A model generated the notes under the pieces. The model did not search any database and was not told where the DNA came from. It saw only the letters and a program-made list of their open reading frames with translations. Below are positions 24,034 through 31,507 of a stretch of DNA of 52,734 nucleotides, one piece after another. This DNA is from Syntrophobacterales bacterium. Lineage in GTDB: Bacteria > Desulfobacterota > Syntrophia > Syntrophales > UBA2192. The stretch lies in assembly GCA_018053845.1 (NCBI GenBank), contig JAGPKU010000002.1:1-52734 (forward strand), read 5' to 3'. The first letter of the stretch is position 1, and each line of letters starts with the position of its first letter. A program made the position numbers and the translations under genes.

Positions 24034-24555
24034 TTATTTCTTCTTCCTGCCTGGTGCCTGATGCCTGGTGCCTGTCGCCCGCAGTTCGTATTCCAGATTC
24101 GCCTTCTGGATGTTCTCCCGGTCGATAAGGACGGCCCGCCCGTCCACGTCGAGGGTGACGATCCGCCGGCCGCCCTCGATCGTGTAGTCGGCGTAGGTGC
24201 CCACAAAATTCCGCGAGCCGTCGATGGGCTCCCGGGTCCGGATGCGGACCCTCGAGCCGCGGTACTGCTCGAAATCCTTGTCGCGGGTCAGCGGCCTGTC
24301 GAGCCCCGGCGTCGACACCTCCAGCGTGTAGGGCCCCGGCGGCAGGTCGTGCACGTTGAGCAGATCGCCCACCTGGTGGCTGAGGGCCGCGCAGTCGTCC
24401 AGGGTCGCCCCGCCCTCGCGGTCGATGAAGATCCGCACGAGCCAGCGGGTCTTCATCCGCAGGCACTCGAGCTCCACGAGCTCGAGCCCCTCGGACTCGA
24501 CGGCGGGCCCGACGAGCTCGATGATCCTTTCGCGGTATGTGGGACTTTCCGGCAT
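24034..24555 (-). CDS. rimP: Ribosome maturation factor RimP
   Basis: Assembly factor for the 30S subunit, 173 residues. Recognisable segments: ELVGPAVESEGLELVELECL, VRIFIDREGGATLDDCAALS and PGPYTLEVSTPGLDRPLTRD, the family signature. The last 13 or so residues (TGTRHQAPGRKKK) are encoded by the 7-nt repeat at 24049-24076 and do not look like normal RimP sequence, so the original stop seems to have been overrun. The ATG at 24555 falls inside the first word of the repeat at 24551, and no clear ribosome-binding site precedes it. Confidence 0.92.
   Translation of the reverse strand: MPESPTYRERIIELVGPAVESEGLELVELECLRMKTRWLVRIFIDREGGATLDDCAALSHQVGDLLNVHDLPPGPYTLEVSTPGLDRPLTRDKDFEQYRGSRVRIRTREPIDGSRNFVGTYADYTIEGGRRIVTLDVDGRAVLIDRENIQKANLEYELRATGTRHQAPGRKKK
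24049..24076. repeat. 7-nt-period repeat run inside the 3' end of rimP
   Basis: Four words GCCTGGT, GCCTGAT, GCCTGGT, GCCTGTC in strict phase (24049-24076). It is the complement type of the AGGC run at 23910, and near-identical to the run at 37503-37525. Next to it, the sequence around 24026-24040 carries a near copy, inverted, of the AAATACGCTTTC core. This run is translated as the C-terminus of RimP. Confidence 0.85.
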
Positions 24556-24633
24556 AGGGCCTATGGCTTATGGCAATGGAAAATTCATCTTCAACAGGGC
24601 CTTGCGCCTTATGCCCTTCGCCTTGCGCCTGTT
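24551..24633. repeat. 7-nt-period inverted repeat pair overlapping the rimP start
   Basis: Left run GGCATAG, GGCCTAT, GGCTTAT, GGCAATG (24551-24578). Core GGAAAATTCATCTTC. Right run GCCTTGC, GCCTTAT, GCCCTTC, GCCTTGC, GCCTGTT (24599-24633). The rimP start codon is within the first word. On the minus strand the pair lies in the rimP leader. No gene is seen in the rest of the 24556-24832 gap, which has a T-rich stretch after GC-rich sequence near 24728-24760 that may terminate the upstream operon. Confidence 0.85.
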
Positions 24634-24832
24634 TGTAAAATAAAAAAGTGGGCAAAAGGGCCCACTCGAATAGGAACCATTCGAATTTCGTGTGCTTTTC
24701 TAGCACAGAAAAAGCGGCGTTGCAAGCAAAAAAACGGGGCCCGGCGCGAGTCGCGAAAAATGCCGAAAGAGGCCGCGGCCAGTTCCCGGGCGGCGGAGGC
24801 GTGGCCGGAGAGCGGGGCGGACGAGAGACCCG

Positions 24833-25669
24833 TTACCGTTCCGGCGCCGGGGTGTGCGCGGCCATGGCCCTGCGCAGCCCGCCTCCCAGGGCGTCGATGA
24901 GCCCCTCGTCCAGCACGCCCGTGTGCTCGTCCATGTAGACCTTGGCGATCTCCGTGGGGAGAACCAGGATCCGGGGGTCCCAGCCCGTCAGGCGTCGGCA
25001 GAGCTCCCCCGCGCCGGTGAAGACCCTGTTCTCTTCCACGGTGACGGCGATCTCCGGGACTTCGATCCGTCCCAGCTCGCGCAGCCACGCGTCGATCCGG
25101 CTGCCCCAGCGCGGCCGATCGAGCAGCGCCGTGCCGAGATTGAACAGGGGGGGAGTCCGGATCCCCTTTTCGATCTGGCGGGAGAGGTTGTAGGAGTGGA
25201 TGTCATAGACGACGCAGAAGCCGAAGCGCTCGAGCAGGACATGGATGCAGCTGCCGGCAAACCGGTAGAACGCCTCGTGCTTTTCGAGGGAGCGCTGCAC
25301 CGCGGCCTCGGGCAGGGGGGCGCGGTAGACCTGCACGCCCCAGAACCGCTCCGCCGTCAGCGGCACGGCCTGCTCCGGGGGGCGATTCAGATCGTACTCG
25401 GCCCTCGAATCCAGACCCCAGACGGCGTTGGCACTGCCCCGGATCATCCGGTCCGTTGCCGGGTCCTCCTCGCGGAGACGGTCCTTTTCCGAAATCCGCA
25501 TCAGGGGGAGCAGTTCTTCGCGGACCCTGTGGCCGGCATGGACGGCCACGGCCAGCGCAGGCGTCGACAAGTCCAGGTCGAAGGCGAACCCGCCGGCCTC
25601 ACCTTCCCCCTGGAGCCGCTTCGTGCTCCGGAGCCGTTCGACAACGTCGGGGTCAAAGGGGAGGCTCAT
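24833..25669 (-). CDS. N-formylglutamate amidohydrolase (FGase) family protein
   Basis: Zinc hydrolase of the FGase family, which has a carboxypeptidase-like fold. The metal-ligand-like motifs are LAVAVHAGHRVREELLP (His, Glu), DSRAEYDLNR and VVYDIHSYN (His). It has 278 residues and no signal peptide, so is probably cytoplasmic. True N-formylglutamate deformylases belong to histidine utilisation, but no hut genes are near. Instead it is the last gene of a five-gene operon with an ATP-grasp ligase, an Asp/Glu racemase-like protein, a CapA-like protein and an acyltransferase, so a glutamyl-amide substrate is a reasonable guess. Confidence 0.75.
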   Translation of the reverse strand: MSLPFDPDVVERLRSTKRLQGEGEAGGFAFDLDLSTPALAVAVHAGHRVREELLPLMRISEKDRLREEDPATDRMIRGSANAVWGLDSRAEYDLNRPPEQAVPLTAERFWGVQVYRAPLPEAAVQRSLEKHEAFYRFAGSCIHVLLERFGFCVVYDIHSYNLSRQIEKGIRTPPLFNLGTALLDRPRWGSRIDAWLRELGRIEVPEIAVTVEENRVFTGAGELCRRLTGWDPRILVLPTEIAKVYMDEHTGVLDEGLIDALGGGLRRAMAAHTPAPER

Positions 25670-25689
25670 GGTTTTTTTCCGCTCTTCCT

Positions 25690-26685
25690 TTACGAACCGA
25701 GACCGTATCGCTCAAGGGCGGAATGCACGATCAGGTGGAGCATGTTGCGGTACTCCTCCATGGGCCCGCCCGGGGAGGGGTGGTACAGCGAGTAGATCTG
25801 CGGGCTCCAGCTCTTCACGGGCTTGAGCCCCGGGATGCCGTTGACCTCCATGACCCGCAGTCGACCCTGCGCATCGACGCGCATGTCGACGCGGACATGG
25901 TCCCAGCACTGCAGGGCGTCGGTGGCCTTCTTCGTCAGCGCCCGGGCCTCCTCGGCTCTCCGCTCGTCCGTGGGGATGCTGATCTTCGTCAGCCCCACCC
26001 CCCTCAGATCGCTTCGCAGGATCTGATGCTTGCCGAAGTGGGACCTGTCAACGGTGACGAGGCCGGGAAGGATCTCCTGCAGCCTCCCGTTGCCCAGCAT
26101 GAGGACCGTGTACTCCTCGCCCGGAAGGAACGCCTCGATGAGGGCGGCCTGCTCGAGTTTCTCGTGGACGTAGCGGATGCGCTGCGCCAGCTCCCCGGGG
26201 TTGTGGACGACGCTGTCGTCGCTGATCCCGACGGAGCGGGACTCGCAGTTGGGCTTGACGAATGCCGGGTACTCGATGTCGGGCAGCGCACCGCCGGGGG
26301 CCACCAGGGTGAAGGACGGGACGAGCACGCCGTTTTCGTGCATGATCCGGTGCGTCTCGTATTTCTGGATCAGGTTTTTCATGGTCTGCGCGTTGGGCCC
26401 GATGTAGGGGATCCCCTTTGCATCCAGGATATCGGCGACCCACTCGTTGTTCTCACCCAGGCCGATGATGTCCTCGCGCTGCGAGATGGAATACAGGGCG
26501 CTCCAGACGATGTCGTAGCTTCGGCCCGCGAGGGCCTTCAGGAATTCCTCCGTGGTCGTCACGTAGGCGATCTCCGCCGCCAGGTCGCCCGAGTTGAGCG
26601 TCCTGCAGAGGGTCTCGGTCACCTTCATGTCGCCCCAACCCTGGGCATCGCCGCCGGGGCCCGTCACGATCAGCACCTTCCGCAT
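25690..26685 (-). CDS. ATP-grasp ligase, D-Ala-D-Ala ligase-like
   Basis: ATP-dependent carboxylate-amine ligase of 331 residues. The N-terminal domain (KVLIVTGPGGDAQGWGDMKV) is followed by the ATP-grasp fold: PAFVKPNCESRSVGISDDSV is the lysine/flexible loop, LIEAFLPGEEYTVLML is the central strand pair and VRVDMRVDAQGRLRVMEVNG contains the metal ligands ending in EVNGIPG. That pattern is shared with D-Ala-D-Ala ligases, but the N-terminus and length differ from Ddl, so the product is unknown. It is co-transcribed with the racemase-like gene 18 bases upstream and the FGase-family gene 20 bases downstream. Confidence 0.8.
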   Translation of the reverse strand: MRKVLIVTGPGGDAQGWGDMKVTETLCRTLNSGDLAAEIAYVTTTEEFLKALAGRSYDIVWSALYSISQREDIIGLGENNEWVADILDAKGIPYIGPNAQTMKNLIQKYETHRIMHENGVLVPSFTLVAPGGALPDIEYPAFVKPNCESRSVGISDDSVVHNPGELAQRIRYVHEKLEQAALIEAFLPGEEYTVLMLGNGRLQEILPGLVTVDRSHFGKHQILRSDLRGVGLTKISIPTDERRAEEARALTKKATDALQCWDHVRVDMRVDAQGRLRVMEVNGIPGLKPVKSWSPQIYSLYHPSPGGPMEEYRNMLHLIVHSALERYGLGS

Positions 26686-26703
26686 GCAGGTCTCTCCTTC
26701 GCG

Positions 26704-27603
26704 TCAGAATGTAAACAGCCCCGGGTCGTGCCGGTATCGTCTCAATGCCGCGGCCGCCGGGGGCGACGACGCCTCCAGCAGGCCCGCGATCGCCGCGATC
26801 TTTTCGTGGCTCCAGGTGATGCGGGAGACGACCTGCAGGTCGATCCGGATCTCTCCCCGCCCCCGGGGGGCAAGGTCCTCCAGCACGGCCTCGCTCATCG
26901 CCCGGTTGGGGTCGAGAATCGCGATCGGCCCCTCGAAGCTCGCCCCCAGGGCCTCCTCGAAGAGGCGACGGCTGTAGCCGTAGTGCGTGCAGCACAGGGC
27001 GGCCGCGACGGGCCGGTGCCGGTCCGTGATGTTCCCGGCGGCCTGTCCCACGTACTCCTCGATCATCGCCCGCACGGTTGCGCCCTCGGGCGCCTTTTCG
27101 ATCTCGCCGGCCAGCCGGTCGCAGGGCTGGCAGACGATGCGCCCCGCATCGATCCCGCTTTCGATGAGCCGGCTCCGATGGACGCCCGTCTCGATGGTGG
27201 TGGGCGTGCCGAAGAGGATGACCCGGCTCTCCGCCCGGGCTCCCAGGTAGGCGAGCATCTGCCCGACGCCGAAGCCGATGATGTCCGTGACCGGCACGGG
27301 GGCCTTTCGGCTGAACGGCGTGTCGGGGTAGAGCGCCGAGAGGGTGTTGCAGGCGATCAGGATCCGGTCGGGCCCGAAGCGGAGCATGGCGGCAAGGGCC
27401 CGGTCGAAGACGCGGATGCGCTCGGCCATGCCGGGCAGGCGGTTGTAGCCGCGGTCCTGCTCCGGCCAGGCGTTGAAATAGGTCAGCGCGGCGGAGCGGT
27501 GGCTTCGGCGCTCCTGCAGTCCGCGGGCGATATCCGCGAAGATCGACAGGCCGCCCATGCCGGAGTCGGCGATGACCAGCGATAGGGATTCCCCTGCGCT
27601 CAT
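26704..27603 (-). CDS. Aspartate/glutamate racemase family protein, MurI-like
   Basis: Cofactor-independent amino-acid racemase fold, 299 residues. It has the MurI-like N-terminus ADSGMGGLSI, the first catalytic cysteine in LIACNTLSALYP (Cys85) and the second in ALCCTHYGYS (Cys205), so both proton-relay cysteines are present. It is longer than typical MurI (about 265), with an extended C-terminus. Within this operon D-glutamate is a likely product, though the main peptidoglycan MurI may be elsewhere. The start is one base after the CapA-like gene stop. Confidence 0.78.
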   Translation of the reverse strand: MSAGESLSLVIADSGMGGLSIFADIARGLQERRSHRSAALTYFNAWPEQDRGYNRLPGMAERIRVFDRALAAMLRFGPDRILIACNTLSALYPDTPFSRKAPVPVTDIIGFGVGQMLAYLGARAESRVILFGTPTTIETGVHRSRLIESGIDAGRIVCQPCDRLAGEIEKAPEGATVRAMIEEYVGQAAGNITDRHRPVAAALCCTHYGYSRRLFEEALGASFEGPIAILDPNRAMSEAVLEDLAPRGRGEIRIDLQVVSRITWSHEKIAAIAGLLEASSPPAAAALRRYRHDPGLFTF

Positions 27604-27604
27604 T

Positions 27605-28852
27605 TCAGTGCGCTCCCTTTGCAGCCAGCTTTTTCGTCATCCACTCGACGGCCAGGTCGTAGGCCCACTGCGGGGACTCGTCGATGGTGCCGTCCATGAT
27701 CCGCGTCATCGCGTCGATCCAGTGCTCCCGGTGCTGCATGGTGGCAACCCGGTTGCGCAGCATGGCGGCGCCCTTGGCCGGCTCCTGGTCCATCTTCGCG
27801 AGGATCATCTCGATCTCGTCGCGGAACCCCTTGATGCCGTAGTACCGTAAGAACCCGTGCCAGGCCTCTGCAATGCCGCCCGCCTCGGCGAGCGGCAGGG
27901 TGACCCTTCTCAGGGCTTCGAAAAAGTGCGCCCGTTCGTCGCGCTGGAGCAGCCTCAGAGATTCGGAGCCGATCCCGTAGGGGATGATGTCGAGGTGAGA
28001 CATTCCCTCCCGGGAGACGCCGGCCTTCACGAGGTACCCCCGCTTGCGGTAGAGCAGATCGGTCTCCTGGTGGAAGACGAAGTTCCCCAGGCTGTAGCAG
28101 ACGGGCACGCCGTTGACGAACTGGATGCCCTGCGGGACATGGGCGTGATGGCCGATGACGAGATCCGCCCCGGCATCGGCTGCGCGACGGTACGCCTCTG
28201 CCAGATAGGGCGGCGGGAAGGGGATGTACTCGACCCCGCCGTGGCAGACGACCAGGATGATGTCCACGTCGGGCCGCAGTGCGCGGATGCTCCCCACGAC
28301 GGCGTCCACATCCCACCCGAAGACACCGGGGCCGGAGACGGCGGCCGTCAGGTCCTCGCCCTCGCTGAAATTGACGATGCCGATCCGCACCCCCTTCACC
28401 TCGAGGATGAGGGGGCGGCGGGCCTCGTCGGGGGACATGCCCGCCCCGACGGTGCGGATGGAGTGATTTCCCAGCAGTTCCAGGGTCTCTCGGAAGGCTT
28501 CCGTCCCATAATCGAAGACGTGATTGTTCGCGAGCGTGACGGCCTCGAAGGGGACCGCCGTCAGCCCGCGGATGTGCTCGGGGCGGCCCTTGAAGACGGA
28601 GCCGCTCTTCCAGACCGGGGAGGCGTCCCCGGAGAGCGCGCACTCCAGGTTGACGATGCGCAGATCGGCCGCGCGCAGGACGGGCAGCGTATCCCCGTAG
28701 ACCGACTCGGGCGCGCGGGCGACGATGTCGTCGAAGGCCCGGATGGGGGCCCAGTCGGAGGCGATGATGACCTCGGCCCGGGCCTGCGGGACCGCGGGAT
28801 TCGCCCATCGGCCCCTGCCCCAGTCAAACCCTTCCAGACCGGTTTTCGCCAT
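27605..28852 (-). CDS. CapA/PgsA-like protein (PGA_cap metallophosphoesterase family)
   Basis: Protein of 415 residues in the family named after the capsule poly-gamma-glutamate protein CapA/PgsA, with a calcineurin-like phosphoesterase fold. Motifs in order: RIVNLECALSGD, TLANNHVFDYG, CHGGVEYIPFPPPYLAEAYR, IGHHAHVPQGIQ and CYSLGNFVFHQ. The ATG at 28852 (MAKTGLEGFDWGRG) is used; upstream starts read into the acyltransferase. There is no obvious membrane anchor at the N-terminus, unlike Bacillus CapA, so it may act in the cytoplasm. It lies between the acyltransferase and the racemase-like genes. Confidence 0.78.
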   Translation of the reverse strand: MAKTGLEGFDWGRGRWANPAVPQARAEVIIASDWAPIRAFDDIVARAPESVYGDTLPVLRAADLRIVNLECALSGDASPVWKSGSVFKGRPEHIRGLTAVPFEAVTLANNHVFDYGTEAFRETLELLGNHSIRTVGAGMSPDEARRPLILEVKGVRIGIVNFSEGEDLTAAVSGPGVFGWDVDAVVGSIRALRPDVDIILVVCHGGVEYIPFPPPYLAEAYRRAADAGADLVIGHHAHVPQGIQFVNGVPVCYSLGNFVFHQETDLLYRKRGYLVKAGVSREGMSHLDIIPYGIGSESLRLLQRDERAHFFEALRRVTLPLAEAGGIAEAWHGFLRYYGIKGFRDEIEMILAKMDQEPAKGAAMLRNRVATMQHREHWIDAMTRIMDGTIDESPQWAYDLAVEWMTKKLAAKGAH

Positions 28853-28872
28853 ATTCGCGCTCCCGGAGGGGA

Positions 28873-29778
28873 TCAGCCCGATTTCGCCTCTTCCAGGAGC
28901 GCCTGGATCCGGGCGTCCTTTTCCTGCCAGAGCTGCTGCACCCATCGTTGCATGGCCCCGCGGAAGGACGGATCGCCCTCGTAGTTGCCCTGCATCAGCT
29001 CCTGCGGGATTTCCAGGGTCCTCAGGCGCACCGTGATGCGCCTGACCTTGCCGCACATAAATTCCCAGAAGGTCGGAATCCCGTCCGGGTACACGATGGT
29101 GATATCCAGCAGCGAGTGGAATTTATCGCCCAGCGCGTTGAGGGCCAGCGCGAGACCCCCGGCCTTGGGGCGCAGGAGATAGGTGTACTCGCTCTGCTGC
29201 CGGGCGTGCTTTTTCGGCGTGAAGCGCGTCCCTTCGAGGAAATTCATGACACTGGTCGAGATGGTCGCAAACTTCTCGCAGGCCCGGCGCGTCGCCTCGT
29301 AATCCTTGCCCCGCTGCTCCGGGTGCTTTGCCAGGTGCTCGGCGCTGTGTCGATAGAGGAACGGGTAATCCAGCGCCCACCAGGCGAATCCCATGAAGGG
29401 CACCTTGATCAGCTCCCGCTTGATGAAGAATTTCAGCAGCGGGATGCGGCGGTTCAGCAGGTGCTGCATCACGAGGATGTCCACCCAGGTCTGGTGGTTG
29501 CTGACGACCAGGTACCAGCCGCGATAGTTCAGTCCCTCCAGCCCCTGCACGTCCCACTTTGTCTTTTGCGTCAGGCGCATCCAGGCGCTGTTGCAGGCAA
29601 TCCAGTTCTCCCCGATCCAGTGGAGGATCCGGTTCAGCACCCGGGTCAGGGGCGGGTAGGGAATAAGAAATTTCGGGATGGCGAACACGAAAAGGATGGA
29701 CACCCAGACCACCACGTTGAGGGCCAGGAGCAAGGCCGCGATGGTTCCCACGAGAAAGGGGGGAAGGAATTTCAGCAT
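28873..29778 (-). CDS. LPLAT-family acyltransferase (PlsC/YihG-like)
   Basis: Membrane acyltransferase of 301 residues. An N-terminal hydrophobic segment (FLVGTIAALLLALNVVVWVS) is followed by the acyltransferase motifs: VVSNHQTWVDILVMQHLL (NHxxxxD, motif I), PFMGFAWWALDYPFLYR (motif II), MNFLEGTRFTPKK (motif III, EGTR) and ITIVYPDGIPTFWEF (motif IV). It most resembles the YihG subgroup, which uses lysophosphatidate or related acceptors. The ATG at 29778 has an AGGAATT site. It is the first gene of the five-gene operon that ends with the FGase-family gene. Confidence 0.85.
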   Translation of the reverse strand: MLKFLPPFLVGTIAALLLALNVVVWVSILFVFAIPKFLIPYPPLTRVLNRILHWIGENWIACNSAWMRLTQKTKWDVQGLEGLNYRGWYLVVSNHQTWVDILVMQHLLNRRIPLLKFFIKRELIKVPFMGFAWWALDYPFLYRHSAEHLAKHPEQRGKDYEATRRACEKFATISTSVMNFLEGTRFTPKKHARQQSEYTYLLRPKAGGLALALNALGDKFHSLLDITIVYPDGIPTFWEFMCGKVRRITVRLRTLEIPQELMQGNYEGDPSFRGAMQRWVQQLWQEKDARIQALLEEAKSG

Positions 29779-29839
29779 GATAGAATTCCTGTCGGCAAGA
29801 CTGCCGGATCGAGCCCGAACCATATCACCCAACAAAGAA

Positions 29840-29867
29840 AAGGGTCAAGCCGCATTGCTTGACCCTT
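29840..29867 (-). terminator. Hairpin terminator next to the orphan tRNA 3' end
   Basis: Perfect 11-bp stem AAGGGTCAAGC (29840-29850) and its complement (29857-29867), loop of 6. On the minus strand it is followed by TTTCTTTG. It lies 8 bases beyond the orphan tRNA-Gly 3' end, where the native terminator of that tRNA would be expected. Confidence 0.75.
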
Positions 29868-29875
29868 GGATTGAC

Positions 29876-29898
29876 TGGAGCGGGCGATGGGAATCGAA
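29876..29898. repeat. Putative attachment-site repeat, left copy (tRNA-Gly 3' end)
   Basis: 23 bases identical to 31555-31577, covering CCA, the acceptor-stem 3' strand and part of the T arm of tRNA-Gly(CCC). The remainder of a tRNA is absent here, so this is a fragment, not a gene. Confidence 0.85.
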
Positions 29899-30150
29899 AG
29901 GGTCTCCATGAACGGTCGGCGCCGGGTTCAGGGCTGTCGAGCAAAAAAGTTAAAAAAGTGTCTATTCGCGAAATATCGCTGCGTAAAACGCGACAAATGT
30001 AAACGTTTCGTTGATTCATGTGTGGCATCTTTGGAAATTGTTCTGTCGAAACCCAAGCTCGATTCCGATCAGGGAACCGGTAACTTCCCCCACCGGGGGA
30101 ATCTTCAAGAAACTATCGGTCCGGGTTGCCAAGACGCGGTGTGTGTCCTT

Positions 30151-31374
30151 CTAAAGCTGGCTGTACGGCCAGGCGGTGACACCCGGCCCGAGAGGCAACT
30201 TGATTTCGCCCGGGTGTACCACATATCCGGGCAGGGTTTTTGCGCCGAGGTCCTCCCGGAAGGTCTTGATCGATGAAGCCATCGCGGGCCGCGGGGTGGA
30301 GGAAAGCTTCACTTCGATGGGGACGAGCTTGCCGCCTGTCTCGACAACGAAATCCACCTCCGTCCCCGTCGAGGTCCGCCAGAAGTACACCTGCGGATCG
30401 ATGCCGTGATGGGTGAGCGACTTGACGATTTCCGACAGGACGGCCGTTTCCATGATCGCTCCCGCCAGGGGTCCGGAAGCAGCATGCTCGGGGTCTTTCA
30501 GGCCCGTAAGATAGCAGAGCATGCCCACGTCAAGTAAGTAAACCTTGGGTGTCTTGACGAGCCGCTTGTTCAGATTGGCAAAGTAAGGACGGAGCACTAG
30601 TACCTGGTAGGTGGCTTCGAGAACCGAAAGCCATGCCTTTGCCGTGTTGACGGCTACACCCAGGTCCCTGGCCAGATCGGTCAGATTGAGCAGCTGTGCA
30701 CTGCGGGCGGCCAGTGCCCGCAAAAAGCCCTGGAACTGGGAAAGATCGCCTACCTGCCGGAGGGTCCGCACATCCCGCTCAAGGTAGGTCTGCACATAAC
30801 CGGCATGCCACAGATTGGCATCACGATCCGGATTTGCCGCCAGTTCGGGGTATTGCCCGCGAAGGAAGCCCGCCCAGAGATCGGTTCTCGACATCGCGGG
30901 CGCCTTCGCATCCCTGCGGTCCGGCTCCCACGGCAGAGGGGCTTGAGGCCGTCCGGCCGCTTCCCGGTTCGAAAGCGGGAGAAGCCGAAGCACGGCGGCG
31001 CGACCCGCCAGTGTCTCGGTGAGCTTTTCCATGAGCAGAATATTCTGAGACCCCGTCAGAAGGTATTGCCCAGAGACGTCCCGACGGGAATCGATGCGCT
31101 CCTTTATATAGGGGAACAGATCGGGCGTGTACTGTACCTCATCGAAGATGACCGGCGGCGGGTACATCTCCAGAAATCCTCTCGGATCTTCCGTCGCGGC
31201 CGCCCTGATATCGGGCGGCTCCATGGAGATGTAGTTGTACTTCTTGGCAAACAGATGCTTGAGAAGCGTCGTTTTACCGGACTGGCGCGGACCCATGAGC
31301 ACCACGGCCGGGAATTCCCCGGCAGCCCTTTTCAAGACCGGCTCCAGAGATCTTCGGATGTATCTCGCAGGCAT
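30151..31374 (-). CDS. AAA_14/DUF4143 family ATPase
   Basis: Protein of 407 residues with an N-terminal P-loop ATPase (Walker A GPRQSGKT at residues 28-35, Walker B PPVIFDEVQYTPDLFPY) and a C-terminal DUF4143 domain. The C-terminal domain contains FWRTSTGTEVDFVVETGGKL followed by VPIEVKLSS, a restriction-endonuclease-like fold pattern. A winged-helix-like segment (LTDLARDLGVAVNTAKAWLS) lies between. Such genes are scattered, often horizontally moved and of unknown function. The ATG at 31374 is used; a TTG at 31380 is possible. It is the only gene inside the tRNA-linked element and sits just downstream of a 37-bp palindrome. Confidence 0.85.
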   Translation of the reverse strand: MPARYIRRSLEPVLKRAAGEFPAVVLMGPRQSGKTTLLKHLFAKKYNYISMEPPDIRAAATEDPRGFLEMYPPPVIFDEVQYTPDLFPYIKERIDSRRDVSGQYLLTGSQNILLMEKLTETLAGRAAVLRLLPLSNREAAGRPQAPLPWEPDRRDAKAPAMSRTDLWAGFLRGQYPELAANPDRDANLWHAGYVQTYLERDVRTLRQVGDLSQFQGFLRALAARSAQLLNLTDLARDLGVAVNTAKAWLSVLEATYQVLVLRPYFANLNKRLVKTPKVYLLDVGMLCYLTGLKDPEHAASGPLAGAIMETAVLSEIVKSLTHHGIDPQVYFWRTSTGTEVDFVVETGGKLVPIEVKLSSTPRPAMASSIKTFREDLGAKTLPGYVVHPGEIKLPLGPGVTAWPYSQL

Positions 31375-31385
31375 GCTCAAGCCCT

Positions 31386-31422
31386 ATTGTGCAATTATGC
31401 ATTACTAATGCACAATTGCAAT
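31386..31422. promoter_or_regulatory. Long AT-rich palindrome upstream of the DUF4143 ATPase gene
   Basis: A near-perfect palindrome centred on C31405. The inner arms TGCATTA / TAATGCA are exact, and outer arms contain GCAATT / AATTGC and end in ATTG / CAAT with two unpaired bases on the left. It begins 12 bases upstream of the ATPase start, so it may be an operator, an attenuating leader hairpin or a crossover-site relic of the element. Confidence 0.55.
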
Positions 31423-31507
31423 CATTATTTTCGGCCGTGCTTCTCGTACTCGGATCTTGTCGTGCGGCGGGCGAAGCCTTGCGGAACCATGCCGCGGCAG
31501 CAAAAAA

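Larger units (their letters stand above)
29779..30150. other. Intergenic region at the left end of the tRNA-linked element
   Basis: No convincing gene. It contains a strong hairpin (29840-29867), the orphan 23-bp tRNA 3'-end copy (29876-29898) and then about 250 bases that are clearly more AT-rich than the surroundings (for example near 29941-30040), consistent with foreign origin. A plus-strand open frame here has no recognisable features. Confidence 0.6.

Noticed and set aside
23910-24076. CRISPR array
   Set aside because: The words are 7 nt with no repeat-spacer plan of 25-40 nt units and no cas genes; the same holds for all other short-period arrays here.
24833-25669. Histidine-utilisation N-formylglutamate deformylase (hutG)
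   Set aside because: The fold matches, but no hut genes are nearby and the operon context points to a different substrate.
29887-30276. Plus-strand open frame of 129 codons inside the tRNA-linked element
   Set aside because: It begins inside the tRNA fragment, has no ribosome-binding site, shows no recognisable domain and runs antisense into the ATPase gene.
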